Shown here piece after piece: positions 16,307 through 24,560 of a stretch of DNA of 33,248 nucleotides. The notes under the pieces are model-generated. The model did no database searches and was not told the DNA's origin. It saw only the letters and a program-made list of their open reading frames with translations. The position numbers and the translations under genes are program-made. The stretch spans positions 1 to 33,248 of the forward strand of contig WGCQ01000167.1 in the NCBI GenBank assembly GCA_015493765.1, written 5' to 3'. The number at the start of each line of letters is the position of its first letter. Within the stretch, counting starts at the first letter, position 1. This DNA is from Deltaproteobacteria bacterium (GTDB taxonomy: Bacteria; Myxococcota_A; UBA9042; DTJE01; S145-11).

Positions 16307-18439
16307 TTATTTATCCTCTTTCGAGGTGTAATAGGACTTCTTATAATATTTATAATAATACCCGTATCTCTTTTTTTCAAGGTCTATCATGTTTAAAATG
16401 GCACCGACGCATTTTGCGCCCACGCCGTCTATGCGCTCCTTGGCCTCCAGGAGTGCGGATTTTGCAGTGCTCCCGTGCCTGGCCACCAGGATTGTGCGTT
16501 TGATCACCCCGGCGGCAATCAGGGCATCACTGACACCCAGTACCGGGGGCGAATCAAACAATACGTAGTCATATCGCTGCTGGAGGGCCTCGATCAAACG
16601 AGGAAAACGTTCTCCGTGCAGTAATTCCGCAGGATTAGGCGGTACTGCGCCACGGGTGATGATATCGAGTCCCTGTACACTCGTATGCGTTATGGAGGCA
16701 TCGATATCGACCTGTCCGGCCAGGTAGTTGGACAGCCCAATCACGGACTTGACGCCGAATATGTGGTGAATGCTGGCCCGACGCATATCCCCGTCCACGA
16801 TTACCACAGACGACCCGCTGGTGGCGATTGCCGCGGCCAGGTTGGCCACGATCGTTGACTTGCCTTCCTTGGCGCTGGGGCTGGTGATCACCACGGATTT
16901 AACGTCCTCCGGGCCGCCGGCAAACATGAGGTTTGTTCGAACCACCCTCATTGCCTCAGCATACGAGGACTCTGGTTCTTTGATTACGTACAACTCTCGT
17001 TCGCCCTTGCCGCCGTTTTTCACGAGGGGCAGGACACCCAGGTTGGATGTACCCAGCTCATCCTCGATGAATTCCGGCGACTCCACTGTTGTATCCAGCC
17101 CTTCCAGTGCAAAGGCGGCAAGCAGCCCGGCAATCAAGCCACCCATCAAAGAGATGGCAAGGTTTGCCTTGGGCCTCGGCAGTACCGGAGCCTTCGGTTC
17201 CACAGCCCTTTCCAGGATATCCGTATTACTGGTTACCACCTCGCCGGTCAATTGAGTTTCGGTCTGCCTGCGCAGGATCTTGCGATAGAATGCCTTGTCC
17301 TCCTTACTGTTTTCCATCAGCCGCTGGTATTTGACCTGTTTCCATGCCAGTTTGTATTCCTCCTTGCGCAGGCTGTCCAGTTCGCTCAGGTAACTACGTT
17401 CCAACTGTTTCACCTCGTTATACTTGGCCTGGTACCCGGCAACGATACTTTGTACTTCGTCCAGTATGGCCTTCTTGAGGGTTTCCACCTGGGCCTTTAA
17501 TGCCTTGCATTCGGGGTGGTCCGGCAGATAACGTGATTCCATCTGTTTCAGGCGGGTAATTTGGTCCACGTATTTTTCCTTTAAACTCTGGACCAGTGGC
17601 GCATCGATCAGGCCGCTGGTAGGGATCCTGACCACGTCCTTGTTTTTCAGGACCTTGTTCAGTTCCTGCAGCACGGCTTTTAATTGCAGCAGGTTACTGT
17701 GCGCCTCGTTGTACTTCAGCGTGTAGTTGTCCAGGGACATGCCGAGTTCTTTCATCCTGGTTTCGATGGTGCCCACATTGTTCTTTTTCTCGAATTCGTA
17801 CAGAAGGTTTTCGCTGGCCTCACTACGCGCCTTCATGTCCGCCACCAGTTCCCTCAGGTCCGCGTATGCCTGCGCCACGCGATTACGGCGGGTTTCCATC
17901 TGGTACTGTTTGTAGGACATCGCATACGCGTCCGCAATCTGTACGGCCCTGTGTTTGTCCGTATCCTGGATCACGATTTCTATGATATTACTGTCCTCGA
18001 GGTTGTCGATCTTCAACTCGCCCATTACCTTGCCAATAGCGGCCTTCATGCGTTCGTCGGCAGACAGTTCCTTGGTGGTACTGTCCTTGTTTTTCGATAT
18101 ACCCAGGAAATCATCATCATCCTGTAGCCCCAATCTTTGCACGACCCGTTTTGCAATGGCCCTGCTCTTGATGATCCTTAGTTGGGTGTTGATGAAATTC
18201 TTTTCAACCCAGTAACCTGCCGGTTCCGTGTCCAGTACGTTGCGCATGCCAGGCAACAGTGCCGGTGTACGCCGATTGACCACGATCGTGGCCCTGGCCC
18301 GGTACTGTGGCCTTGTTGTAAAGGTCTTGTATGCCCCCAGGCCAACACCAACCACTACGAACCCCAGGATCACCCATCGCCTGCGCAATATGACGCCAAC
18401 GAGAGTCTTTAATCCCTCCTTGTTCTCGCGGTTCTTCAT
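16307..18439 (-). CDS. wzc: Wzc-like polysaccharide co-polymerase and tyrosine autokinase
   Basis: 710 aa inner-membrane protein that controls chain length and export of capsule/exopolysaccharide. First transmembrane helix about 22-40, then the Wzz periplasmic domain with long coiled coil (about 190-400), the PxxPxxP-type segment PKAPVLPRPKAN (416-426) and second helix (about 426-447). The cytoplasmic BY-kinase has Walker A SPSAKEGKST (520-529, Lys 527), Walker A' VVIVDGDMRR (545-554), Walker B DYVLFDSPP (624-632) and a Tyr-rich tail with eight Tyr between 692 and 704 (YGYYYKYYKKSYY). Kinase and membrane part are in one chain, as in proteobacteria. The start overlaps the stop of the export lipoprotein gene (ATGA). 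Confidence 0.96.
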   Translation of the reverse strand: MKNRENKEGLKTLVGVILRRRWVILGFVVVGVGLGAYKTFTTRPQYRARATIVVNRRTPALLPGMRNVLDTEPAGYWVEKNFINTQLRIIKSRAIAKRVVQRLGLQDDDDFLGISKNKDSTTKELSADERMKAAIGKVMGELKIDNLEDSNIIEIVIQDTDKHRAVQIADAYAMSYKQYQMETRRNRVAQAYADLRELVADMKARSEASENLLYEFEKKNNVGTIETRMKELGMSLDNYTLKYNEAHSNLLQLKAVLQELNKVLKNKDVVRIPTSGLIDAPLVQSLKEKYVDQITRLKQMESRYLPDHPECKALKAQVETLKKAILDEVQSIVAGYQAKYNEVKQLERSYLSELDSLRKEEYKLAWKQVKYQRLMENSKEDKAFYRKILRRQTETQLTGEVVTSNTDILERAVEPKAPVLPRPKANLAISLMGGLIAGLLAAFALEGLDTTVESPEFIEDELGTSNLGVLPLVKNGGKGERELYVIKEPESSYAEAMRVVRTNLMFAGGPEDVKSVVITSPSAKEGKSTIVANLAAAIATSGSSVVIVDGDMRRASIHHIFGVKSVIGLSNYLAGQVDIDASITHTSVQGLDIITRGAVPPNPAELLHGERFPRLIEALQQRYDYVLFDSPPVLGVSDALIAAGVIKRTILVARHGSTAKSALLEAKERIDGVGAKCVGAILNMIDLEKKRYGYYYKYYKKSYYTSKEDK

Positions 18440-19035
18440 AGGAGCGACTCCGGCACAAAGACGATATCACCCGGGACCAGGAAGAAATTAGGTGCCTTGC
18501 CTTCACTGATACTTTCTACCGGAACCACTACCTTTTTTTCCCCCTTTGGTGTCATCCGCGTCACGATCACATCATCCGTACGGGCGGTTCGTTTGAATCC
18601 ACCGGCCTGGGCAATGGCCTGGACAATGGTCATACGTTCCTGAAAGGGCAGGGTGCCCGGGTGTCTTACCTCTCCCAGCACATATACCCGTTTGCTGCGG
18701 TATTTTTTGATTAATACGGACACGTAGGCGTGCCTCAGATAGCGTTTGGCCAGGCCCTTTCTGATCATTTCGCTGACCTCCGAGGCCGATTTTCCACCCA
18801 CGTGGAGTATCCCCAGCAAAGGATAATCAATGGTTCCATCCTTGGATACCTGGAATTCCCCGGACAGGTCGTGCTCCCTGTAAACTTGTACTGCAAATAT
18901 ATCGCCCGGGCCCAGGACCATGGCCTGGGAACCATCAGTAACAGGAAAATTTATGTCCTTCAGATAGTCTCTTGAAGCACTACACCCTGTAATAAAAAAG
19001 ACGGACAAAACCGTCAGCCATAACCTTGTCAACAT
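18436..19035 (-). CDS. wza: Short Wza-like polysaccharide export (OPX) lipoprotein
   Basis: 199 aa. Lipoprotein signal with ITGC (Cys 18). Poly-export domain about 38-112 (LGPGDIFAVQVYREHDLSGEF, DGTIDYPLLGILHVGGKSASEV) and one SLBB domain from about 114 (KRVYVLGEVRHPGTLPF) to the end, NFFLVPGDIVFVPESLL. E. coli Wza is about 380 aa and ends in an amphipathic helix that forms its own outer-membrane pore. That helix and the extra domains are missing here, so the protein cannot itself cross the outer membrane. This is the arrangement described for short OPX proteins that work with a separate barrel, and a barrel gene lies just three bases upstream. Confidence 0.93.
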   Translation of the reverse strand: MLTRLWLTVLSVFFITGCSASRDYLKDINFPVTDGSQAMVLGPGDIFAVQVYREHDLSGEFQVSKDGTIDYPLLGILHVGGKSASEVSEMIRKGLAKRYLRHAYVSVLIKKYRSKRVYVLGEVRHPGTLPFQERMTIVQAIAQAGGFKRTARTDDVIVTRMTPKGEKKVVVPVESISEGKAPNFFLVPGDIVFVPESLL

Positions 19036-19038
19036 TCC

Positions 19039-20322
19039 TCAATAGTAAAGCCTCAGTCCACCCATTATATAGTTACGGGTATATTTGGCCTTATCCGTGA
19101 ATCGTGCGCCTGATGTGCTGACCGTGGTGATGGAGAAGTCGGTGAAATCCCCATAGAACTTGTATTGCACATTCAGGGCCAGGTATCGCAATATCGAGAA
19201 ATTGAGGCCTATCCCGGCCTCCAGCACGCTATCCCGCCGGTTTGTCGTGCTAACGGTTGTCGCAGCCGTGGCCGGTGTATAAGGGCCATACATCAGGTAG
19301 TTGTAGGCCAGGCCCACCTCGATATTGAATTTCTGCCAGAATTGCTGTTTAAATGACAGGTAAACACGATGGGCACCGTAATAGTTTGAATAGTAGGAAT
19401 CCTCGTAATAGTGCTTGTAACCGAATTCCAGCAAGGTCGATGGGGTGAATTTGTACCCCATTATCGCTTGTCCGGTCCAGTCCGTATAATCGTTACCGGC
19501 ATCATAAAACCCTTTTGTGAATCCAACACGCAGGTCCAGGATCAACTTGGCGGTTATATAGCCCACAAGGCCGATCCTGGCCACCAGGGGATCGGAATCC
19601 ACGTTCAACAGTGTGCCTGGTTTGCTGTGACTGTACTTAAAGAATGTTGTATAGGCATCTATGACCATACTGGTTTTGGGCAGAAAATCCCAACGTATCA
19701 TACCGCCCACTTTATGCGATATGAAATCACCAGTCTTATAGTCGTCATACCGTACCAATGTGTTCACGTAAAACAGGCCGATATCCAGGACACCACCACC
19801 CGGCCGTATGCCGATATTCAAGGCCGCCGTGTTTTCATGGTGGTTCAGGGTCTGGTTGGTGGAGTAATTCCTGGGCTCGATGCTACGTTTGTACGTATCA
19901 TGGATGTCGGCCCCAAAGTGTGCCCGGGGGAACAATTTCAATTCCATGTCAGCCGTTGCCCCCACGGTATTCAGATGTTCGATCGCCTTCTTGTTGCTGA
20001 AGTAATGCCGGTAATCCACTATGCCGGCCAGGCTGAAATATACCTTGCTACCATTAGGATTATGCAGTTTCAGGCCGCCTTGCGGCAGGATCAGGCCGGC
20101 ACTTTTGGGTGACTCGGACTTGTCCTGCCTGAAAATATTGCTATCCCAACCCGCCTGAACGCCTGCCAAAGGGACCAGTCTGAAAGAACCGATTTTAAAG
20201 CCCCTGATTTTTTCATGTTCCTGAGGGGGCAGGGATAAAATCTGGGCATAGGAAGCCCATCCAAGGAATGTGCATATAGAAAATACAATAAGACTATATC
20301 CTACCCGATTAAAGGCTTTCAA
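19039..20322 (-). CDS. Outer-membrane barrel, probable exopolysaccharide porin (Wzp-like)
   Basis: About 427 aa. No ATG lies near the start. TTG 20322 is preceded by GGGAGTAGAGGA and gives a signal peptide LKAFNRVGYSLIVFSICTFLGWASYAQ; TTG 20337 is an alternative. The mature part opens with RLVPLAGVQAGWDSNIFRQ, the GWDSNIF pattern typical of BBP2-type putative barrel porins of exopolysaccharide loci, followed by about 16-18 long amphipathic strands (FTPSTLLEFGYKHYYEDSYY, FNIEVGLAYNYLMYG) and a terminal GGLRLYY with aromatic closure. It is followed after three bases by the pore-less export lipoprotein and then the tyrosine kinase, so it is most likely the outer-membrane channel of that exporter, like M. 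xanthus WzpX-type porins. Confidence 0.85.
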   Translation of the reverse strand: MKAFNRVGYSLIVFSICTFLGWASYAQILSLPPQEHEKIRGFKIGSFRLVPLAGVQAGWDSNIFRQDKSESPKSAGLILPQGGLKLHNPNGSKVYFSLAGIVDYRHYFSNKKAIEHLNTVGATADMELKLFPRAHFGADIHDTYKRSIEPRNYSTNQTLNHHENTAALNIGIRPGGGVLDIGLFYVNTLVRYDDYKTGDFISHKVGGMIRWDFLPKTSMVIDAYTTFFKYSHSKPGTLLNVDSDPLVARIGLVGYITAKLILDLRVGFTKGFYDAGNDYTDWTGQAIMGYKFTPSTLLEFGYKHYYEDSYYSNYYGAHRVYLSFKQQFWQKFNIEVGLAYNYLMYGPYTPATAATTVSTTNRRDSVLEAGIGLNFSILRYLALNVQYKFYGDFTDFSITTVSTSGARFTDKAKYTRNYIMGGLRLYY

Positions 20323-20370
20323 ATCCTCTACTCCCAATCAACCAGAGTTGCCATATTCATCACATCCACA

Positions 20371-20994
20371 TCAATAGAATTCGGTACTTGGTACTACGTT
20401 TGCTTGCTCCATCATACTAAATCGGTCCGGAGGTGACAAGACCTCCTGTCCATAGGGATCAACCTCGGGTGCCGGCCTGGTGGCATCATCCACGATGTTG
20501 CCGGAAGGGACCCCTGGCAGGATTTCCTTTTGGACCTGGACTCCCCGTGCAAAGACCTGTTCGATATTTGCACTGCCGCATTGCTGTGCCCTGTTGTTTA
20601 GTTCCAACATCTTGCGGTTGCTGATCACGACCTTCACGAACTGGCTTTCCGCATCCATCCTGTCATTCGTAGCGCTCAATTCCTTGAGATTCAGGAGGCT
20701 TTGCTGTCCGATCCTGACGAGTCCCTTCATTGCCGGGATCAGGTTACGCAGGCAACTGACCTTGGAACTATCCTTGGCATTACCGGCCTTTTTCAGGGTT
20801 TTAAGTACGCTTGAATACATCTGGCTGCTGTCGTCCACGAGCCTTGATGCTTTGGATAGTAATTGTGACATGGAGAGTTTCTTCACCTCGTGGAGGTTGA
20901 CCTGACGCATTCCTTGATTTTGCTGGGCAGGCTGCGACCATGCGCCAACGGCAACAAAGGTCAATACAGCAATTGCCAGACCAGTTTTTTTCAT
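20371..20994 (-). CDS. Exported helical protein of unknown function
   Basis: 207 aa from ATG 20994 with GGAGGAGGCC directly upstream; an earlier in-frame ATG would add seven residues ahead of the signal peptide. Signal MKKTGLAIAVLTFVAVGAWSQ. The mature protein is mainly helical, with two cysteines (81 and 139) likely to form a disulphide and an acidic, Pro-rich tail (APEVDPYGQEVLSPPDRF). I do not recognise the family. It is the first gene after the TTGCAA-17-TATAAT promoter and precedes the barrel gene by about 50 bases, so it is probably a periplasmic accessory of the polysaccharide exporter. Confidence 0.7.
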   Translation of the reverse strand: MKKTGLAIAVLTFVAVGAWSQPAQQNQGMRQVNLHEVKKLSMSQLLSKASRLVDDSSQMYSSVLKTLKKAGNAKDSSKVSCLRNLIPAMKGLVRIGQQSLLNLKELSATNDRMDAESQFVKVVISNRKMLELNNRAQQCGSANIEQVFARGVQVQKEILPGVPSGNIVDDATRPAPEVDPYGQEVLSPPDRFSMMEQANVVPSTEFY

Positions 20995-21021
20995 GGCCTC
21001 CTCCGAACTTAACACATAAAC

Positions 21022-21050
21022 ATTATATCACAAAAATCCAACCATTGCAA
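21022..21050 (-). promoter_or_regulatory. Strong sigma70-type promoter of the polysaccharide export operon
   Basis: Minus strand TTGCAA (21045-21050), 17-base spacer, perfect TATAAT (21022-21027). Expected start near 21015, leaving about 20 bases to ATG 20994, with GGAGGAGG in the leader. It begins immediately after the stop of the TonB-like gene at 21054, so the two clusters can be expressed independently although no terminator is seen between them. Confidence 0.75.
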
Positions 21051-21053
21051 AAC

Positions 21054-22484
21054 TCACATTTTCTGGAACAATAGCGGATACATTACAGTTACAGGAGACC
21101 CCTTCGGCCTCGGGAAATGCCACGAACGTACCCTGCTGATTACGCATGCAGCGAGCCGGCTGTTCCCGGTCTCGTTTGCCCTCACCATTACGGATTGTAC
21201 CTGCCCGCTGAGACCAATCACAATGATCAGCGTGATTTTCCCATGTATATTCGGATTTGTTTTCAGAATGCGTTCATAGCATATCTTGATCGCACTTTGC
21301 TTACGGCGGAACAGCCTTTCCACGCTGTGTGCATCGATTTTTCCACCGATTTGCGAACCCATGTGGCCGCCTATACGCAATCTGACAGCCACCTCCTCGT
21401 TTTTGGACTTTACAACCCGGCCTACCTTGCCGGTCTTGATAGGTCCTCCGATTTCCTTGTTGGACAGCCCTTTGTATGAACCGGCACCAGTATTTACGCC
21501 AGTCTTGGGGCCGCCCTTGTACCCCACCAGGCCGGTACCGGCCTTTGCCGCCTTTACACCGGTTTTGCTGCCGAAGGCGTCTTTCAAGGCGCTCATGGTG
21601 GCACCGCTTTTGACCGTTGCACCCTTGATAATGCCATCCTTGCCCATTGCGCCGAGGTATTTGATCACCGAGTTTGAACGTACCGATGCCAGCAGTTTTT
21701 TCCTGTGGGCAGCAGCGCTTATTTTGTGGATGCCACCACCGCCTCTCCTGTGATGGCGATGTGCAACCTTACGGACATGGCGTACCGGTGCAGGTGCAGG
21801 CGCGGCCTTTTTCTTGCCTTTGCCGGCGTTATTGTTGGTTTTCACAACGATGGGCTTTTTCTTTTGTTCCATTTCCACTTCGGTCTTCAACAGTTCGAAG
21901 GCCTTGCTGTAGATATGGTTTTCCTCGAGGTGGGTTATCATGTGTCCCTGCCACCAGAATGCGAAGGCCACGAACGCAATGTGCACACCCAGGGATATGC
22001 CCAGGGATATGAACATCTTGCTGTCGATGTTGGTCAGGATCCCGCCGCGCACGGAGGCTGGCAATTGGTATTTCGGCAATGGCTTGGGCGGGTCAATAAA
22101 CTGGAACAACAGGGATACGTCGCCGAATTTCAGTTTACCCCTGGAATTTTCATCCAGAGGCATAAACAGATAACCCTTGGATTGTTTTACGAAATTGCTG
22201 GTTGCGATCTGGGCAAGATTAAAAATCTCACCGTTGATGGACAACTTGCCCTGCATTTTCTTGGTGAAGCACAGGTAATATTTGCCTTTCCTGTACCAGA
22301 ATAGTTTGAAGGACTCCGGAAATCCTTCGAGGGGCACCATGAACGTAGCCTTTTCCGATGTCCCTATGGTGACGTCCTTGGGCTTACGCATCAGGCGTTC
22401 TTCAACAAAACGGCCAGCCCGGACAATACCCAATCGCAGTATCTTGGGGACCGTTTTTTTCTTTTCTTCCGAGCCTTTCTTCAT
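21054..22484 (-). CDS. FHA-like/TonB-like one-helix protein (GltG/PglI/AgmX type)
   Basis: 476 aa from ATG 22484; a TTG two codons earlier has better-spaced AAGG and may be the true start. Layout: cytoplasmic FHA-like beta domain (about 15-135, LRLGIVRAGRFVEERL...VTIGTSEKATFMVP...GKLSINGEIF), one transmembrane helix (about 156-178), a periplasmic Lys/Ala/Pro and His-rich linker (PVRHVRKVAHRHHRR), Gly-rich segments, and a TonB-like C-terminal domain (about 393-476) with RKQSAIKICYERILKTNPNIHGKITLIIVI and VRSWHFPRPKGSPVTVMYPLLF. The last is the AgmX/PglI C-terminal signature. In M. xanthus such proteins link the TolQR-type motor to periplasmic and outer-membrane parts. The gene follows the two TolR genes directly. 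Confidence 0.9.
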   Translation of the reverse strand: MKKGSEEKKKTVPKILRLGIVRAGRFVEERLMRKPKDVTIGTSEKATFMVPLEGFPESFKLFWYRKGKYYLCFTKKMQGKLSINGEIFNLAQIATSNFVKQSKGYLFMPLDENSRGKLKFGDVSLLFQFIDPPKPLPKYQLPASVRGGILTNIDSKMFISLGISLGVHIAFVAFAFWWQGHMITHLEENHIYSKAFELLKTEVEMEQKKKPIVVKTNNNAGKGKKKAAPAPAPVRHVRKVAHRHHRRGGGGIHKISAAAHRKKLLASVRSNSVIKYLGAMGKDGIIKGATVKSGATMSALKDAFGSKTGVKAAKAGTGLVGYKGGPKTGVNTGAGSYKGLSNKEIGGPIKTGKVGRVVKSKNEEVAVRLRIGGHMGSQIGGKIDAHSVERLFRRKQSAIKICYERILKTNPNIHGKITLIIVIGLSGQVQSVMVRANETGNSRLAACVISRVRSWHFPRPKGSPVTVMYPLLFQKM

Positions 22485-22491
22485 TGGCAAA

Positions 22492-23178
22492 TCAATACCT
22501 TCTCACTGTGTAAATTACTGCAAATCGCATCTTGGTAAAATTCACCATACCAGCAGTGTGAACCACCTGTATCACCAGTTTAAAAGGAATGTCCCTGTCA
22601 CAGATGATATTGACGATACCCTTCCATTTTTTGTGTAAGGCCTTGTCCTGTTCACGTTGGATCTTTGCCTTTTTCTTGAGCACCTTGTACAGGGGCACGA
22701 TCAGGAAATTGTTTTCATCACCGTTTTTAAGGTACGTCTTGTCCACGTAAAAACGCATTTTGTTCAGGTATTTTTTCTCCTGATCGGAGCATTTTGCCGG
22801 GTTGGTATCACAGAACGTACGTCTTTTGATGGCATTTGCATCGCACCTGGCATCCCCTATCTTGCAATCCACGTTTACCACTTCCTGCTTGTCCACCAGG
22901 ATGCTCCTTTTGGTGATGGTAATCGGGATCGCATCCTGTGGCGTTGATTTAACCGTGGACTTTGCCAGCAACAGGTTTTCGTCCTGTTTGATGTTCAACG
23001 GGTCGGAGGTCAAGGTGATCAGCAGGAAGATCAGCAGGATCGTCATGGCGTCCATCAACGAGGTGATGCCAAAGGGCCATTCCTTCATTTCCCTCTTGGC
23101 CTTCAACTCGGCGATCCTCTCCCGCATCTTCAGGACTTCTTCGAAGTTTACTTCGTTGGTCTTGTTTTCGTCAGCCAT
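22492..23178 (-). CDS. TolR/ExbD-family motor protein (proton-site Asp present)
   Basis: 228 aa, longer than E. coli TolR (142 aa). Cytoplasmic N-terminus with a coiled coil (about 10-32), one transmembrane helix FGITSLMDAMTILLIFLLITLT with the essential proton-carrying Asp at 43 (codon 23050-23052), then a periplasmic domain with four cysteines in DCKIGDARC...FCDTNPAKC (an unusual Cys-rich insert) and a C-terminal part like ExbD (GIVNIICDRDIPFKLVIQVVHTAG). With TolQ it forms a proton-driven stator. It lies between the second TolR gene (10-base gap) and the TonB-like gene (a few bases). M. xanthus AglS/AglV are the nearest functional models. Confidence 0.92.
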   Translation of the reverse strand: MADENKTNEVNFEEVLKMRERIAELKAKREMKEWPFGITSLMDAMTILLIFLLITLTSDPLNIKQDENLLLAKSTVKSTPQDAIPITITKRSILVDKQEVVNVDCKIGDARCDANAIKRRTFCDTNPAKCSDQEKKYLNKMRFYVDKTYLKNGDENNFLIVPLYKVLKKKAKIQREQDKALHKKWKGIVNIICDRDIPFKLVIQVVHTAGMVNFTKMRFAVIYTVRRY

Positions 23179-23188
23179 AATCTGCCTC

Positions 23189-23806
23189 TTACTCCATCAC
23201 CACAAAGACCACCTGCGGGAACAAAAACCTGGGGATGATCTTTTTTCCCTCTGTTTCAGTATCCACCTTGGCAGTGGCAAAATCATTCAGGTCCTTGAAA
23301 TGGTCCTTTTTCAGGATGAACCTGGCGGTATCGATGACCCGTGCTATGATTTGCCAACGAATGTTAGGTGCCCCTGTGATATGGACCGTCTGTTCTTCCT
23401 TGAAGTGTTTTTTGATTTCATACAATTTCTGGTAGAGAGCGGGGTAATCGTATTCCAGGATGCGCTTTCCGGTTCGCGGGTCCTTGAAGACCTTTTTGGG
23501 TATGCTGATACTGGAGGGCAGGTTTACGGAACCAGCCACTTCAGGGTCCATTTTTATGGCAAAACCGGGTTTCGTTACTACCACGGTCAATTGTAAGGGC
23601 TTTTTCTTGTTGTCGCCCTGGTTGTTACCCGGACCTGCCGCCCCGATTTTCGGCGCGCTCACAGGTTGGACCTGAATCTTGTAAAAACTGAACGTATACA
23701 GCAGCAATGGTATCAAAATGGCCACCAGACCCATGACCGGCTTCAGGTCAACCTCCGCTGGTACGTCAGGTGTCTTATGGGCTTTTGACGATGGTGTTCC
23801 AGCCAT
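23189..23806 (-). CDS. TolR/ExbD-family protein lacking the proton-site Asp
   Basis: 205 aa from ATG 23806; AGGAGGTG five bases upstream chooses this among GTG-ATG-ATG-ATG candidates. One transmembrane helix in VDLKPVMGLVAILIPLLLYTFSFYKI. In ExbD/TolR the residue three after the Pro is the proton-carrying Asp (PxxD); here it is Gly (codon 23729-23731). The periplasmic part follows the ExbD plan (LQLTVVVTKPGFAIKM, ITGAPNIRWQIIARVIDTARFI). A TolR subunit without the Asp would not carry protons and may be structural. It sits between TolQ and the complete TolR, with gaps of 26 and 10 bases, so the three are co-made. Confidence 0.9.
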   Translation of the reverse strand: MAGTPSSKAHKTPDVPAEVDLKPVMGLVAILIPLLLYTFSFYKIQVQPVSAPKIGAAGPGNNQGDNKKKPLQLTVVVTKPGFAIKMDPEVAGSVNLPSSISIPKKVFKDPRTGKRILEYDYPALYQKLYEIKKHFKEEQTVHITGAPNIRWQIIARVIDTARFILKKDHFKDLNDFATAKVDTETEGKKIIPRFLFPQVVFVVME

Positions 23807-23832
23807 CATCACCTCCTACAGTAGTTGAGTGT

Positions 23833-24489
23833 TCAGTCCCGGCTACCGCCGCCCTGAGCCACACCGGCCTTCAGTCTTTCGATCAGCCTGTTTTCCAGTT
23901 TCACAGAGTACTCATCGATTTCCGCGATGATCTTTTTCGCCATGTTCTGAATCAGGATGTGGAACAAAAGCACCGGCACCGCCACGATCAGACCGAACGC
24001 CGTGGTGTACATGGCCACGGAAATACCCATGGACAACTGTGCCTGCCTCTTGTCAGCAGCCGCACCGCTCAAACTGTGGAATGCGGCGATCATACCGACG
24101 ATGGTACCCAACAGGCCCATCAGGGTGGCGATGTTGGCCAGGATGGGGAGGTTGTCGATACGTTTCAGGATCAACGGCACCACCTCCAACGTAGCCTCTT
24201 CCACTGCCGCCATGATCTCGGCCTCACTTTTGTTGGCCCTGACCAGGCCGGCCTTCACAACCCTTGCCAAGGCAGCATTAGGCGCATTGTTACACAATTT
24301 GATCGCCCGTTCGATGTTGCCGTGCTTGATCAGCTTGTCCACCTGTCCCATAAAGGCCTTACCATTTATGTTGTGCCTGTACAGGTGGTAAAACCTTTCA
24401 ATGATGATCCCGAGGGCAATGATCGATACAATCAGGATCATGTACATCCAGAATCCGCCCAATTGAAAGGCTTGAGCAATGTTTTCCAT
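23833..24489 (-). CDS. TolQ/ExbB/MotA-family proton channel
   Basis: 218 aa. Three transmembrane helices: 13-32, 115-138 (NLPILANIATLMGLLGTIVGMIAAF, the conserved TolQ/ExbB pore segment with GLLGTVxGM) and 155-182 (GISVAMYTTAFGLIVAVPVLLFHILI). It forms the pentameric proton channel around TolR subunits in the inner membrane. GGAGGAATAGT-ATG gives the start. Followed by two TolR-type genes rather than one, and by no TolA/TolB/Pal genes, so it belongs to the AglX/AglR-like gliding or envelope-machine branch rather than the housekeeping Tol-Pal system. Confidence 0.95.
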   Translation of the reverse strand: MENIAQAFQLGGFWMYMILIVSIIALGIIIERFYHLYRHNINGKAFMGQVDKLIKHGNIERAIKLCNNAPNAALARVVKAGLVRANKSEAEIMAAVEEATLEVVPLILKRIDNLPILANIATLMGLLGTIVGMIAAFHSLSGAAADKRQAQLSMGISVAMYTTAFGLIVAVPVLLFHILIQNMAKKIIAEIDEYSVKLENRLIERLKAGVAQGGGSRD

Positions 24490-24560
24490 ACTATTCCTCC
24501 ATCCGTTTACCTAAAAACCTGAACTAAAGCCATCCCCTGTGTGAGGGGTATCACCCAATT

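Noticed and set aside
23833-24489. Housekeeping Tol-Pal system
   Set aside because: TolA, TolB, Pal and YbgC are absent. The partner genes are two TolR and an AgmX/PglI-type protein.
24534-24548. Small hairpin (CCCCT/AGGGG) before the TolQ gene as an attenuator
   Set aside because: The stem is only 5 bp with no T run; not enough to call a regulatory structure.
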